From Ctena decussata (lineage: Eukaryota > Mollusca > Bivalvia > Lucinida > Lucinidae): a stretch of 64,000 bases of DNA. This document shows, piece by piece, positions 34,796 through 47,600 of this stretch; position 1 is the stretch's first letter, and each line of letters opens with the position of its first letter. Location: contig OZ022498.1 in assembly GCA_963989385.1 (NCBI GenBank), positions 2,177,501 to 2,241,500 of the forward strand. Reading direction: 5' to 3'. The notes beneath the pieces are model-generated. The model saw only the letters and a list, made by a program, of their open reading frames with translations, made no database searches and had not been told where the DNA came from. Made by a program: the position numbers and the translations under genes.

Positions 34796-35089
34796 GTCAA
34801 CAGAAACAGAATCTTACGCTCGTGGTCATTTCACATGAAATTTATGGAACTCGCCGAAGGCTCGAAGGCTTGTTTCATAAATTTCATATGAAATGACCAG
34901 AAGTTTAAGACCCTCTATAAGTATGGTAGCATTTTACATTACGGATAATGTATATATCACAACTATTTGGCCACCATTTTTACAAGAGGGACAAGTTTGT
35001 AACAGCATTCCCCTTGCAGATCAATCCAATCTTCAATTAGGCCCAGTGCTAAGGAAAAGACTTTGATCACTCTCAGATGGAAATCTTTC

Positions 35090-35410
35090 CTTTAGGTGCA
35101 TGGATACACTTTCAGGGGAAGCAACTCTGCCACTCTCATTTTTGCCTCCCTTCTTGAGGGGGCCAACTCTTAAAGAAAAGAATTTGCTCCCCTGGGAGCA
35201 AATTCTTCCCTGTTAAGAGATGACCCAGTTTTGTAATGACAACATCATCCAAGAAAGCAAACAGGAAGTTAAAAAGTTGTTCCCCTTTGCAATAATGGCA
35301 GATAAAACATAAAGGTGCACTCACACACCTCAAGAGTAGCCCCCCTTCCATAAAGGAGACAGATACTTCCAGATAAGAGTGATTTCCCTTGGAGATGTTT
35401 TGACACATCT
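35090..35410. mobile_element. Family-3 MITE
   Basis: Contains GGGGAAGCAACTCTGCCACT, AAAGAATTTGCTCCCCTGGG and AGCAAATTCTTCCC around a short symmetric centre. Lies between the two genes, just beyond the DHPS 3' end. Confidence 0.55.
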
Positions 35411-35527
35411 TACACTCTGAAATGTTACAGGTTATTTGCTAGAATGTCCCCAAATAAGAAGAAGGAATTCATTCTTCAGTCACTATCACAGTACTGTTCA
35501 GATTTCATCACAGATAGCAGGATGATA

Positions 35528-35623
35528 TTATCCGTTGTCCAGCATGCTCTTGAAGTCCTTCTCCCTTCTAGCAAACGTCTCTGCTACAAGCAGTGGGAGT
35601 ATCAAAGTTGCCTCGGCGTACAC
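35528..35623 (-). CDS. DHPS: DHPS coding exon 8 (C-terminus and stop)
   Basis: Acceptor TTTTTATTCAG; phase-0 reading [20 protein letters not shown], ending SMLDNG and TAA. Matches the family end [14 protein letters not shown]. Confidence 0.95.
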   Translation of the reverse strand: MYAEATLILPLLVAETFARREKDFKSMLDNG

Positions 35624-38600
35624 CTGAATAAAAACAAAATAGAGAAACTGTAGAATATTATTTTAACAGTTCAGGTACCAGAGCTCTAGATAAGACGGCG
35701 TATTTGGTGATAATTAGGGACAATTTTTCTTAATTCTGCATAAAAACATATGTTGTGTGACCCCTCATCTGAACTGTCTCGACGAGACGGTTCAGATGAG
35801 GGGTCACAACATATGGTTTCGATGAGAAATAAGAAAAATTATCCTTAATTATCATCAAATACGCCGTCTTATCTAGAGCTCTGGGTACACCTTGTTGTTG
35901 TGTTATTGTTTAACGTCCACGGTAAACAGCTATGGTCATGCTGGGAGGGTCAGTTAACCTAACCACACTATTCCTGGGCAAGCTTAGAGGTCCTAAGCGG
36001 TTAACCAGTACCAAGTGCCCTTTACTTTCACCAGTAATTTGTCTGGGTTTCTTAACTTCAGGGTTTCTTAACTGCTTAAGGTCAAATAGCAGGAACTAGA
36101 AGCCCTAGTTGAAAGTCTAGACAAAACCTGCACATGGTATAAATTGGAGATAAGTGCAGAGAAGACCCAACTGCTGACAAAAATCGTCAATGGCATCCAG
36201 AGGGTAAAAGGACATAAGCGGGGAATGTAACAAGCTTCAAATACCTTGGAACAATTGTCTCAGATGATGGCTCAAAACTGGAGGTTTTCTCCAGGATTGC
36301 ACAAGCCTCTGCAGCTCTGACAAAGCTGAAGCTAATTTGGACAGAAAACAAAAACATATCTCTTGGATCAAAGGTAAAACTTTTGCATTTCCTTGTCATA
36401 TTCATATTTCAGTATGCCTGTGAGGCACAGACCTTGACAGCACTTAACTAATGAGGATGTTTTCAGCCATTGGAGAATACGACAAACTCCTGACCATGGT
36501 CAAGAAATGTAAACAAAGGTGGTTTGGCCATATTTCAAGGCCATCTGGCATAGTGAAGAGGATTTCACAGGGCACAGTGAAAGGAAAAAGATGATGAGGT
36601 AGACAGAAGAAGAGGTAGGAAGATAATATTAAAGAGTGGACAGGGATGGACTTTGGGCAGCTGAAGACAGAACTAGGTGGCAAAAGTTTGTTGTAAAGTC
36701 ATCTGTGATGTCCCAACCACCTTGCAAAGTTATGGGATAGACTAGACTAGCATTTTTTTTTCTTTTCAATTTTGTTTTATAGCTTAAATCAGGAAACAAG
36801 TAGCCCAAAGGGCAACAATTGCTCACCTGAGAGACATTGTAAACCTATAGGGATATTTAAGATGCTCAAGGGCAGCTAACTCCACAGTCAGTGGTCCAAT
36901 CAGGCTGAAAATTAAACTCATCCAAAACATTACGTATGCCCTCATTTAATATATGCAAGTTTAAAAAGTATCCGATCAAGAGCACAATAGACAGAGCTGT
37001 CAAGGGCAGCTAACTTCGTAGTGGTTAGACTGATCTGGCCAAAATTTGAACTTGTTTAAGATATTATGCATTTCCTCATTACCTGCAAGTTTGAAAAGGA
37101 TCGGATCAGTAGAAACCAAGAAAAAGTGGCGACATTGATTTTTTGGATGCTCAGGGCAGGTACTCCATAGTCAGTGGTGGGATCTAGCCGAAATGCTAAC
37201 TAATCCAAGCTTTTATGCATATCCTCATTACCTGCAAGTATGAAGAGGATCCGATGAAAAATGAAAATGTGATGACGTTGTTGTCTCCATTATAAGACTA
37301 TGGGATTTTTTTCAAACGCTCAAGGGCAGCTAACTCCGTAGTCTGTAATCTAATCCGGCCAAATTTCGAACTCATCCAAGCTCTTATGTATGTCATCATT
37401 ACCTGCAAGTATGATGAGGATCTAATCAAAAACCTTGATTGCAGCACCCTGAAAGTCAAACTTGCTCAAGATATTGTCATGCCCTACATTTGTGTGAATT
37501 TATTTTAAAATCCGTTGAGAAATGTCGGTGCTAGAGCGATGACAAAGTTTTTCTAAAAATAGCCACAGTGACCTTGACCTTTGGCACAGCACCCTGAAAG
37601 TCAAACTTGCTTGAGATATTGTCATGCCCTACAATTTGTGTGAAGTTATTTTAAAATCTGCTGAGAAATGTAGGTGCTAGAGCGCTGACAAAGTTTTTCT
37701 AAAAATAGCCACAGTGACCTTGACCTTGGGCGCAGCATCCTGAAAGTCGAACTTGCTTGAGATATTGTCATACCCTACATTTGTGTGAAGTTGATTCAAA
37801 AGTCCATGGAGAAACGAAGGTGCTAGGGCGATGACAAAGTTTTCTAAAAATAGCCAGTGACCTTGACCTTGGGCACAGCACCCTGAAAGTCGAACTTGCT
37901 CAAGATATTGTCATGCCCTACATTTGTGTGAATTTATTTTAAGATCCATTGAGAAATGTAGGTAGTAGAGCGCTGACAAAGCTTTTCTAAAAATAGCCAC
38001 AGTGACCTTGACCTTGGGCGCAGCACCCTGGAAGTCAAACTTGTTGGAGATATTGTCATGCCCAACATTTGTGTGAAGTTGATTTAAAATCCGTTGAGAA
38101 ATGTAGGCGCTAGAGTGATGACTAAGTTTTTCTAAAAATAGCCATAGTGACCTTGACATTGGGTGCAGCACCCTGAAAGTCAAACTTGCTCGAGATATTG
38201 TCATGCCCTACAATTTGCGTGAAGTTATTTTAAAATCTGCTGAGAAATGTAGGTGCTAGAGCGCTGACAAAGTTTTTCTAAAAATAGCCACAGTGACCTT
38301 GACCTTGGGCGCAGCATCTTGAAAGTCGAAATTGCTCGAGATATTGTCATGCCCTACATTTGCGTGAAGTTATTTTAAAATCTGCTGAGAAATGTAGAAG
38401 CTAGAGCACTGACAAAGTTTTTCTAAAAATAGCCACAGTGACCTTGAGCGCAGCATCCTGAAAGTCAAACTTGCTCGAGATATTGTCACGCCGTACATTT
38501 ATGTGAAGTTATTTTAAAAATCCCTTGAGAAATGTAGGCAATAGAGCGATGACAAAGTTTTTCTAAAAATATGTGATGACGTGTTTTCTCCATTATAACA

Positions 38601-41600
38601 CTATAGGATTTTTTTCAAACGCTCAAGGGCAGCTAACTCCGTAGTCTGTGCTAGAATCCGGCCAAATTTCGAACTCATCCAAGCTCTTATGTATGTCATC
38701 ATTACCTGCAAGTATGATAAGGATCTAAGCAAAAACAGTTGAGAAAACGTGATGACGCCATTTTCCCCATTATAACCCTATGGGATTTTTTTCAAACGCT
38801 CAAGGGCAGCTAACTCCGTAGTCTGTGCTCGAATCCGGCCAAATTTCGAACTCAGCCAAGCTCTTGTGTATGTCATCATTACCTGCAAGTATGATAAGGA
38901 TCTAATCCAAAACAGTTGAGAAAACGTGATGACGCCATTTTCCCCATTATAACCCTATGGGGGCTATCTGTTGCCATGGAAACCAGAGTTCTGAGCTGAT
39001 CGGCACCAAAACCTAATGCAGCCTTTCCCCCACCCAAGTGATGCTTCAGATAAAATTTGATTGCGATCGGCCAACTGGTCTCTGAAATATTTATGTTTGA
39101 AAGTGTTGATGCACCCACGCACAGACGGACGACGGCTCGACTCCCATCCTATAAGCTCACCTCTGAGCCTTCAGCTCAGGTGAGCTAATAATAGCTAAAC
39201 TTTTTTTTTATGTGAAATTTTGAGGATACTCAGTTTCACAAAAATTTAACTATTACAGATGCTTTATTAATCCATGCTTAAGAACTTTATCAATCAACAG
39301 AATCATTACAAAAATTCCAAATATGTTCTTAGTTCAAATTCACAAAGTAAGCACCCATAAATTTTCCATTTTCGAACGTGTCAGGAAAACAAAGCTTACT
39401 ATTTTAATATTTGACTTATTTCCCTGGCCAAAACGCCAACTCCCGGAGTTTTGTAACAATACCTTAACAGGTGTGGCATCCTTCTTGATCTTGCCCCAGG
39501 AGACAGCTTCGTCAGGTCTTGCACCAGAATCACTGCCATCAAACTCTGATGCAGTGTTCAGGTAAACACAGTAATCTGCACCATTTCTCTGAGTATATGA
39601 AAAAAAATTCATCAACACAATAAACAAGACTATTCTGAGCTATTACACATGTGCATGTGTGTGCGTGTAGGAACATTTCAAATTGCTTAAAATTGTGTTC
39701 ATTCTCTCCATAAAACATATGATATAACACCCAAATTAGAACTTATTAAGTGAGGCAGTTCTGATGAAGAGAACAATTTATTTTGTGAAGAAATAAAACC
39801 TGTCAATAATTACTATCAACACACGTGCTTGTCTTTAGCCATAGCACTTCCCTACTGAAGCAATTCTAGTAAGGAGCCAGAAGCATCCATATGGCTGAGT
39901 GGTTATTGCTCCCAACTTGTTTTGGATCACAGGCTCAAATCCCGCTGAAGGCGAGTTTCTGACAAACCTAAACAGCGCTTCAATGCACAGAACCCATTAT
40001 AATCACCCTCCCATCATCCTATTATGACTGTAATACTGTTGAAATGACAAGAGTTGTCAGAAGACAACGAAGCGCGCCTAATGGGTGCCTGACTCTCACA
40101 GTTACAAAGTATCTTGACTCAAAACATTGTTTACATGGTTAACCAGGGGTGAATGTGGTAGCTAGTGCATAAATGAAGTTTGCATCAGAAACTAGACAGT
40201 CAGTTGTTCCCTTTGGCATACAGGGCCGACTTGACCTTTGCAGACTTCTCATGTTTCCTTTGGCCCCACCCCATACCTCACCCCTAGCCTGAACCAGTTG
40301 TCAAAGCCTGGTCTCCGTATAAACTACTATTTCATCTGTGATCATTATGTCCAGTTTCTAACTCTCCAGGGCAAGTAATGGTACTAGACTTATGGTTTTA
40401 TTCCCATTTTGCAAGTGTTTAATATCACCTGTTATACATCCTGACCCCTGGCCCCACCCAGGGGAACTCTACCATGAAGTCAAAGATGTTGGTCTGGGTA
40501 AGTACCATACTTCATCTAAACTTTGTAGCATATAAGGTATCGAGGTTATGAGCTCGAAAAGAACTGCATATTCATATTGCATATTTCTTAAATAGTGTTA
40601 AAGGTATTAGGCAAAATCACTCAACCATGAATAAAGGTCAAAGACACAGGAGTCTGCATGGATGCTCTGCTGCTGCTGCAACCCAATGCTCCAGGGAAGG
40701 TCCTGACCAAATACAAAGCAGGTACCTCGAATGAGTTTGGAGGTACAAGCCTTAAACTTTAACCAAAAACTTTAACATCAAGATCATCTTAGATATTGAC
40801 CTCTTGCCCCACCCTGGACAAGGATTCTTACTCATACTTGTGGATATGATGGTGGGTGAATGAAGGGGGGAGGAAGGGGGTCATAGTGATCTATAAATAG
40901 TATGAGGTCATTCGCAATGTCAAACTGACCCACTATTCCAGGTATAATGTTAATTCATCAAATAGTGTTAGAGATAGAAGGCAAAATCAGTAGACTGTGA
41001 ATAAAGGTCAAGGGCACAGGAGCTAGTATGGATGCTTTGCAGCAGCTGTAATTGTAGGGATATGTTTTTTGTCCAAGTATCAACTCTCTTTTCTCAAAGG
41101 TATCACCAAAACAAAAAATTTGCCTAAAAAACAGTGCCAAACAGCAAAGTCAATCAACCGTGACATATAGGTCAAGGACACACAATTGTGTGATGCTGCT
41201 GTTGCAGTCATATGGATGTATATAGTACCAAGTATGATGACTGTAGCTACTGTAGTTTGTAAGATACAGAGTTATACATCGAGTTAAACGCAAGTTAACA
41301 TTGGGTTAACCTGATCACAGACGCCCACTAGGATGCTGACGCGGACACTAACGCTAACACTAACGCTAACGGATACTCGGACTAAGACGCAGGGGGTATC
41401 GGATAAGCCCTCCTTTGCTTTGCAAAGGCGTGCTAAAAACCACCAAGTCTTCAATCACCTAATGGGGAGCCACATAATATATTTCCTAGAGAAAGATTTA
41501 GAAATTTATGAATTATTATTCTTTGAATGTGTACACTTTCAAGGACAGCAACTTTGCCATTTTCATTTTTGTCTCCCTTCTTAATGCAGCTCAGCTCTAT

Positions 41601-44600
41601 AGACAAATGAGCCGCGACACGAGAAAACTAACAAAGTGGTTGTGCACCCAGCGCAGACTCAGATCAGCCTGGGCATCCGCCCAGTCTGATCAAGTCTTCA
41701 CTAGCCGCATGGAGCTAGCTTAGACCCTTTAAGCGCAAAGTGAAGACTCTGATCAGACTGTGCAAATGCCCAGGCTGATTTGAGTCTGCGCTGGGCGCAC
41801 CACTTTGTTGGTTTTCTTGTGTCACGGCTCAAATAATTTGCTCTCCTTTTTTCAAGTGTTAAAAAGATTTTCATATCCATGATTTGTAAACCACAGCTCG
41901 CAAAATAAAGAACATCAGAAAACAAGTAGCCCAAAGGGCAACAATTGCTCACCTGAGAGACATTGTAAACCTATAGGGATATTTAAGATGCTCAAGGGCA
42001 GCTAACTCCACAGTTAGTGGTCCAATCAGGCTGAAAATTAAACTCATCCAAAACATTATGTATGCCCTCATTTAATATATGCAAGTTTAAAAAGTATCCG
42101 ATCAAGAGCACAATAGACAGAGCTGTCAAGGGCAGCTAACTTCGTAGTGGTTGGCCTGATCTGGCCAAAATTTGAACTTGTTTAAGATATTATGCATTTC
42201 CTCATTACCTGCAAGTTTGAAAAGGATCGGATCAGTAGAAACCAAGAAAAAGTGGCAACACTGATTTTTTGGATGCTCAGGGCAGGTACTCCATAGTCAG
42301 TGGTGGGATCTAGCCGAAATGCTAACTAATCCAACCTTTTATGCATATCCTCATTACCTGCAAGTATGAAGAGGATCCAATGAAAAATGAAAATGTGATG
42401 ACGTTGTTTTCTCCATTATAAGACTATGGGATTTTTTCAAACGCTCAAGGGCAGCTAACTCCGTAGTCTGTGCTCAAATCCACCCAAATTTCGAACTCAT
42501 CCAAGCTCTTATGTATGTCGTCATTACCTGCAAGTATGATAAGGATCTAATCAAAAACCTTGATTGCAGAACCCTGAAAGTAAAACTTGCTCGAGATATT
42601 GTCATGCCCTACATTTGTGTGAATTTATTTTAAAATCCATTGAGAAATGTAAGTGCTAGAGCGATGACAAAGTTTTTCTAAAAATAGCCACAGTGACCTT
42701 GACCTTGGGCACAGCATCCTGAAAGTCGAACTTGCTTGAGATATTGTCATACCCTACATTTGTATCAAGTTATTTCAAAATCCATGGAGAAATGAAGGTG
42801 CTAGGGCAATGACAAAGTTTTTCTAAAAATAGCCACAGTGACCTTGACCTTGGGCGCAACACCCTGAAAGTCGAACTTGCTCGAGATATTGTCATGCCCT
42901 ACATTTGTGTGAATTTATTTTAAAATCCATTGAGAAATGTAGGTGCTAGAGCGCTGACAAAGTTTTTCTAAAAATAGCCACAGTGACCTTGACCTTGGGC
43001 GCAGCACCCTGGAAGTCAAACTAGTCTGAGATATTGTCATGCCCTACATTTGTGTGAAGTTGATTTAAAATCCGTTGAGAAATGTAGGGGCTAGAGCGAT
43101 ACCCAAGTTTTTCTAAAAATAGCCACAGTGACCTTGACCTTGGGTGCAGCACCCTGAAAGTCAAACTTGCTCGAGATATTGTCATACCCTACATTTGTGT
43201 GAAGTTATTTTAAAATCTGCTGAGAAATGTAGGTGCTAGAGTGCTGACAAAGTTTTTCTAAAAATAGCCACAGTGACCTTGACCTTGGGTGCAGCATCCT
43301 GAAAGTCGAACTTGCTCGAGATATTGTCATGCCCTACATTTGTGTGAAGTTATTTTAAAATCTGCTGAGAAATGTAGGTGCTAGAGTGCTGACAAAGTTT
43401 TTCTAAAAATAGCAACAGTGACCTTGACCTTGGGCGCAGCATCCTGAAAGTCGAACTTGCTCGAGATATTGTCATGCCCTACATTTGTGTGAAGTTATTT
43501 CAAAATCCGTTGAGAAATGTAGGCAATAGAGCGATGACAAAGTGTGTGATGACGTTGTTTTCTCCATTATGACACTATGGGATTTTTTTCAAACGCTCAA
43601 GGGCAGCTAACTCCGTAGTCTGTGCTCGAATCCGGCCAAATTTCGAACTCATCCAAGCTCTTATGTATGTCATCATTACCTGCAAGTATGATAAGGATGT
43701 AAGCAAAAACAGTTGAGAAAACGTGATGACGCCATTTTCCCCATTATAACCCTATGGGATTTTTTTCAAACGCTCAAGGGCAGCTAACTCCGTAGCCTGT
43801 GCTCGAATCCGGCCAAATTTCGAACTCATCCAAGCTCTTGTGTATGTCATCATTACCTGCAAGTATGATAAGGATCTAATCAAAAACAGTCGAGAAAACG
43901 TGATGACGCCGTTTTCCCCATTATAACCCTATGGGGGCTATCTGTTGCCATGGAAACCAGAGTTCTGAGCTGATTGGCACCAAAACCTAATGCAGCCTTT
44001 CCCCCACCCCAATGATGCTTCAGATAAAATTTGATTGCGATCGGCCCACTGGTTTCTGAGATATTTATGTTTGAAAGTGTTGACGCACGCACGCACGCAC
44101 CCACGCACGGACGGACGACGGCTCGACTCCCATCCTATAAGCTCACCTCTGAGCCTTCGGCTCAGGTGAGCTAAAAAATCAAAACAAATCATATTATCTG
44201 AACTTTTGGCCAAGCAGAAACTGTTATGGCTTTAATATCTTGTGACATCTAGAAAGAATAGCCTGAGTAACCGAATGAATAACAACTTACCATTAGATTA
44301 GCATTAGCAGTATGATGTTTAACGACCCCTCCACCAGTGATAATCATTCCCGTGTTGACAGCCTGAACAGCTATAGAGTTGATGCCTCGGATATCTGTGA
44401 GAAATAGATCATGACTATATACTAAACAGCAAGACATTTATCTCTGTATAAATGTTTACAAATCAGTTTGTTTATATGCAGATAACTGACATTGTCTTTG
44501 TCTCCAGACAATTAGATTTTATTTATTCATACCATCCATTGCCCAAATAGGCTATACAGTCGACCCTCTTTACAACAATAAAATTTGTTCCCACACATTT

Positions 44601-47600
44601 TGACGTTCAACTGACTTTGTTACCATAAAGAATACATATTCTGAACAATAAAGCCATTCTGTGCATATCAAAATGATGTTATAAAGAAGTTTGCTATTTT
44701 AATGAATGCCGTTATAAAAAGAGTTGATTGTAGTAATCTGTTTATAAGCAAAACCTGACCTTGTCTTAGTTTCTAAACAAGCAGATTCTATTTATTCAGG
44801 CATCAGTTGCCCAAACCACTTATTTTCATAATCCTGACCTTGTGTAAGTCTCTAGACAATTAGATTTTGCTTTGATCACCAGTCCCCCATAATGCCAATG
44901 CCCTATATGCAGAGCTAGTAGAGATAAAGCATTTTACAGCTAAAACCCATTATTAAAAATAAGTCACTTCAATTCTTTAAAAAAAACCTGTGGAGCACTG
45001 ATGCATACTGCATAGAATCTAGTGCTTTCTTCTTGTCCAAAAGCCAATGCAAGATGGAAAAGGGAGCAAACATTAGAGCTAGATTAGTAGCCAAGTGTTT
45101 CACGATGTACACTTTATTTGTTGCTGATGACAAATCTATTAACCTACAAGAATTTATCACTACAGATGTTACCAAGCAAAAGCAGAGAACTGCAGTAAGT
45201 GAGATCTTACCTTCCACAAGATCTATAACCAGTCCAGGATTTTTGTAGGAGTGGAAATAAATGATATCTCCCAGGGATCCATCTGTGATAGCAGGACAAA
45301 ATACAGGAATATTGTTCTGAAATAAAAATGTGATAAACAAAAGACATGCAAGTCTTGAGGGAACTGATAGTACCGAGCCACACCCAGAGTGTCAAACGTC
45401 ACCTGACAGTGCAACAACAACTGAACATGTGATATAGTCCCACAAATAAAGTCGCACATGTTAAATGTCCCAAAATAAGTCTGTGATATTACCTTACAAT
45501 TAATGAAGGGATGCATACCTGTTGAAAGTAGGTGTGGCTTTGGAATGGTGAATTATTTATGATGTTTTAAACTCAAGATATATTTTACATTCTAATTTTA
45601 TATATTTCTGATTATACGTATTATTTTTGTGATTTTTTATTTCTTTTATTTTCATTGTTTTTAATCAGTATTCAGAGAAGCACTTGGTCAAGTGGTCAGA
45701 GGCGCTTGGCTATTGAATTCAAAATACAGGAAATATTCCCTCAAGACTTGCAAATCTTATAAACAAACTCATACTCTCCCATTTGTTTTTGTGTTTTTGT
45801 TGTTTTGAGAACTGCAACTCTGCCAGGAAATATTTCCTGTGTTTTAAACTATCACCTCATTTAATGAATTTTCCACTAACTTGGGAAATATTTCCTTATT
45901 TCAAACTTGAAGGTGACCGCTAAATCAAAACTGAAATTTAAGGCTACAGAATAGCACAAAGAAATGGACTAAAACTGGCCATAATAACTATGTATCCCTA
46001 ACCCAATTACCACACTTATCAGGGGAAATACAGTTTTGTAAAAATTCTATGTATTGGGGCAGATAGGTCTAAGCAAACAGTGAAGACCAAGATCAGACTG
46101 CTCCAAAAGGAGCCATCTGCTCAGAGTCTACACTGTATGCCATGCTATCTGCATCTTATTGATGCAATTACTGTATTGTAAAAACCAAACTGTTCAATTT
46201 TTACACAAACTTCAGTAAGTATTTTAGATGTCCCAGATTTTTTTATAATTTTTATGGTATGTAGAGTATTTCAACCTCACCTTATGAGCCCAGTAGTAAA
46301 CAGAATCAGGGTGATTAATCTCTCGACCAAGTCTGTCAATCATTCTGGATGGGGTCCATAAAACATTCTGCAAATTTCAGAAAAGACAATGCTATCTTAC
46401 TTATGTGTGCTTGAACATAAATTATGTGTGCTTGAACATAAATAGACCTGATCCTTACCAGACATGTTCAATCAATACGAGGCAATTTCAAGATCACATT
46501 AGCCCTGCCAGTCTTCAGACTGGTATGGTTGGTGTGGTATGGATTGAGCTTGAGGTCAAAGAACTAAGGGGTGGAGGTGGGGGTGGGGGGCTGCAGGGGC
46601 TAGGATGTATGAAAACCTTGAACCATTATCTAACATCAGTCCAAGTATTAGTATCAACTGAGTCCATCGTGGACTTCGGAAATTATGTCTTCAAAAATAT
46701 AAAACTATACCAAATCTTTAAGACAAAATTCAAAGTTGATGTCCTTGACTTCAAGGTCATCCAGTGGAGTAAGTATATGGTGTTTTGTAAAAACTCAAAA
46801 CAGTGTCTAACATCAGTTCAAGTGTAAATTAAATCTCTGCCAAGCTTTATAAATCAGTATGCAATTAGAAAACTTTAATAAAGACCAAATTTCCTAAGTC
46901 CCTGACCTTGACATCAAGGTCATTGAGCGGGGGCCGGGGAAGTACTATGTAAAACTTTGGACTAATATCTAACAACAGTGCAAATGTAAAAGAATTCATC
47001 TGTGATTTCAGGAGATATGTGTCTTTAAAAAACTTTAACCAAAATATCCAATAAAAAAAAAAGACAATTTTCTAAGTTCATGACCTTGACATCAAGGTCA
47101 CTGAGGGGGGTGGGGGTAGTACCTTGGAAAACTTTGGACCAATATCTAACTACAGTGCAAGTATCAAAGAAATCCATCCATGGGTTAGGGAGATATTGGG
47201 CTTTTTAAAACTTTAACCAAAACATCTAGTCCAAAAAAAACTCCCATTTTTCTAAGTCCATGACCTTGACATCAAGGTCACAGAGTGGGGTGGGGGCGGT
47301 ACCTTGTTAAACTTTGGACCAATATCTAACTACAGAGTAAGTATCAAAAGAATCCATCCATGGGTTAAGGAGATACAGGTCTTTAAAAAAATTTAACCAA
47401 AACATCCAATACGGACGCCGACGCTGACGCGGACGCCGACGCCAAGGTGACAACAATAGCTCTTCCTGAACTTTCGTTCAGGCGAGCTAAAAATACGATT
47501 TGGAATCCTGTTTATGATTCGGGTAAATCAAACAGGCCCCAGGTTCTACAGGTACGGTGCAGACAAGTTATTTACAGCAGAGCTTTGACAATCTAAGTTT

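Noticed and set aside
39883..39975. Possible tRNA gene
   Set aside because: Box A and box B are present but the acceptor and anticodon stems do not pair; treated as a SINE fragment.
41333..41952. Frames reading [22 protein letters not shown] and similar
   Set aside because: The same peptide appears at 13210, 13486 and 41701 because it is the family-2 MITE arm read through; not a gene family.
44969..45516. Longer minus-strand frames of 97-123 codons around DHPS exon 5
   Set aside because: Only the part 45316-45211 matches deoxyhypusine synthase and is bounded by splice sites; the extensions are intron read-through.
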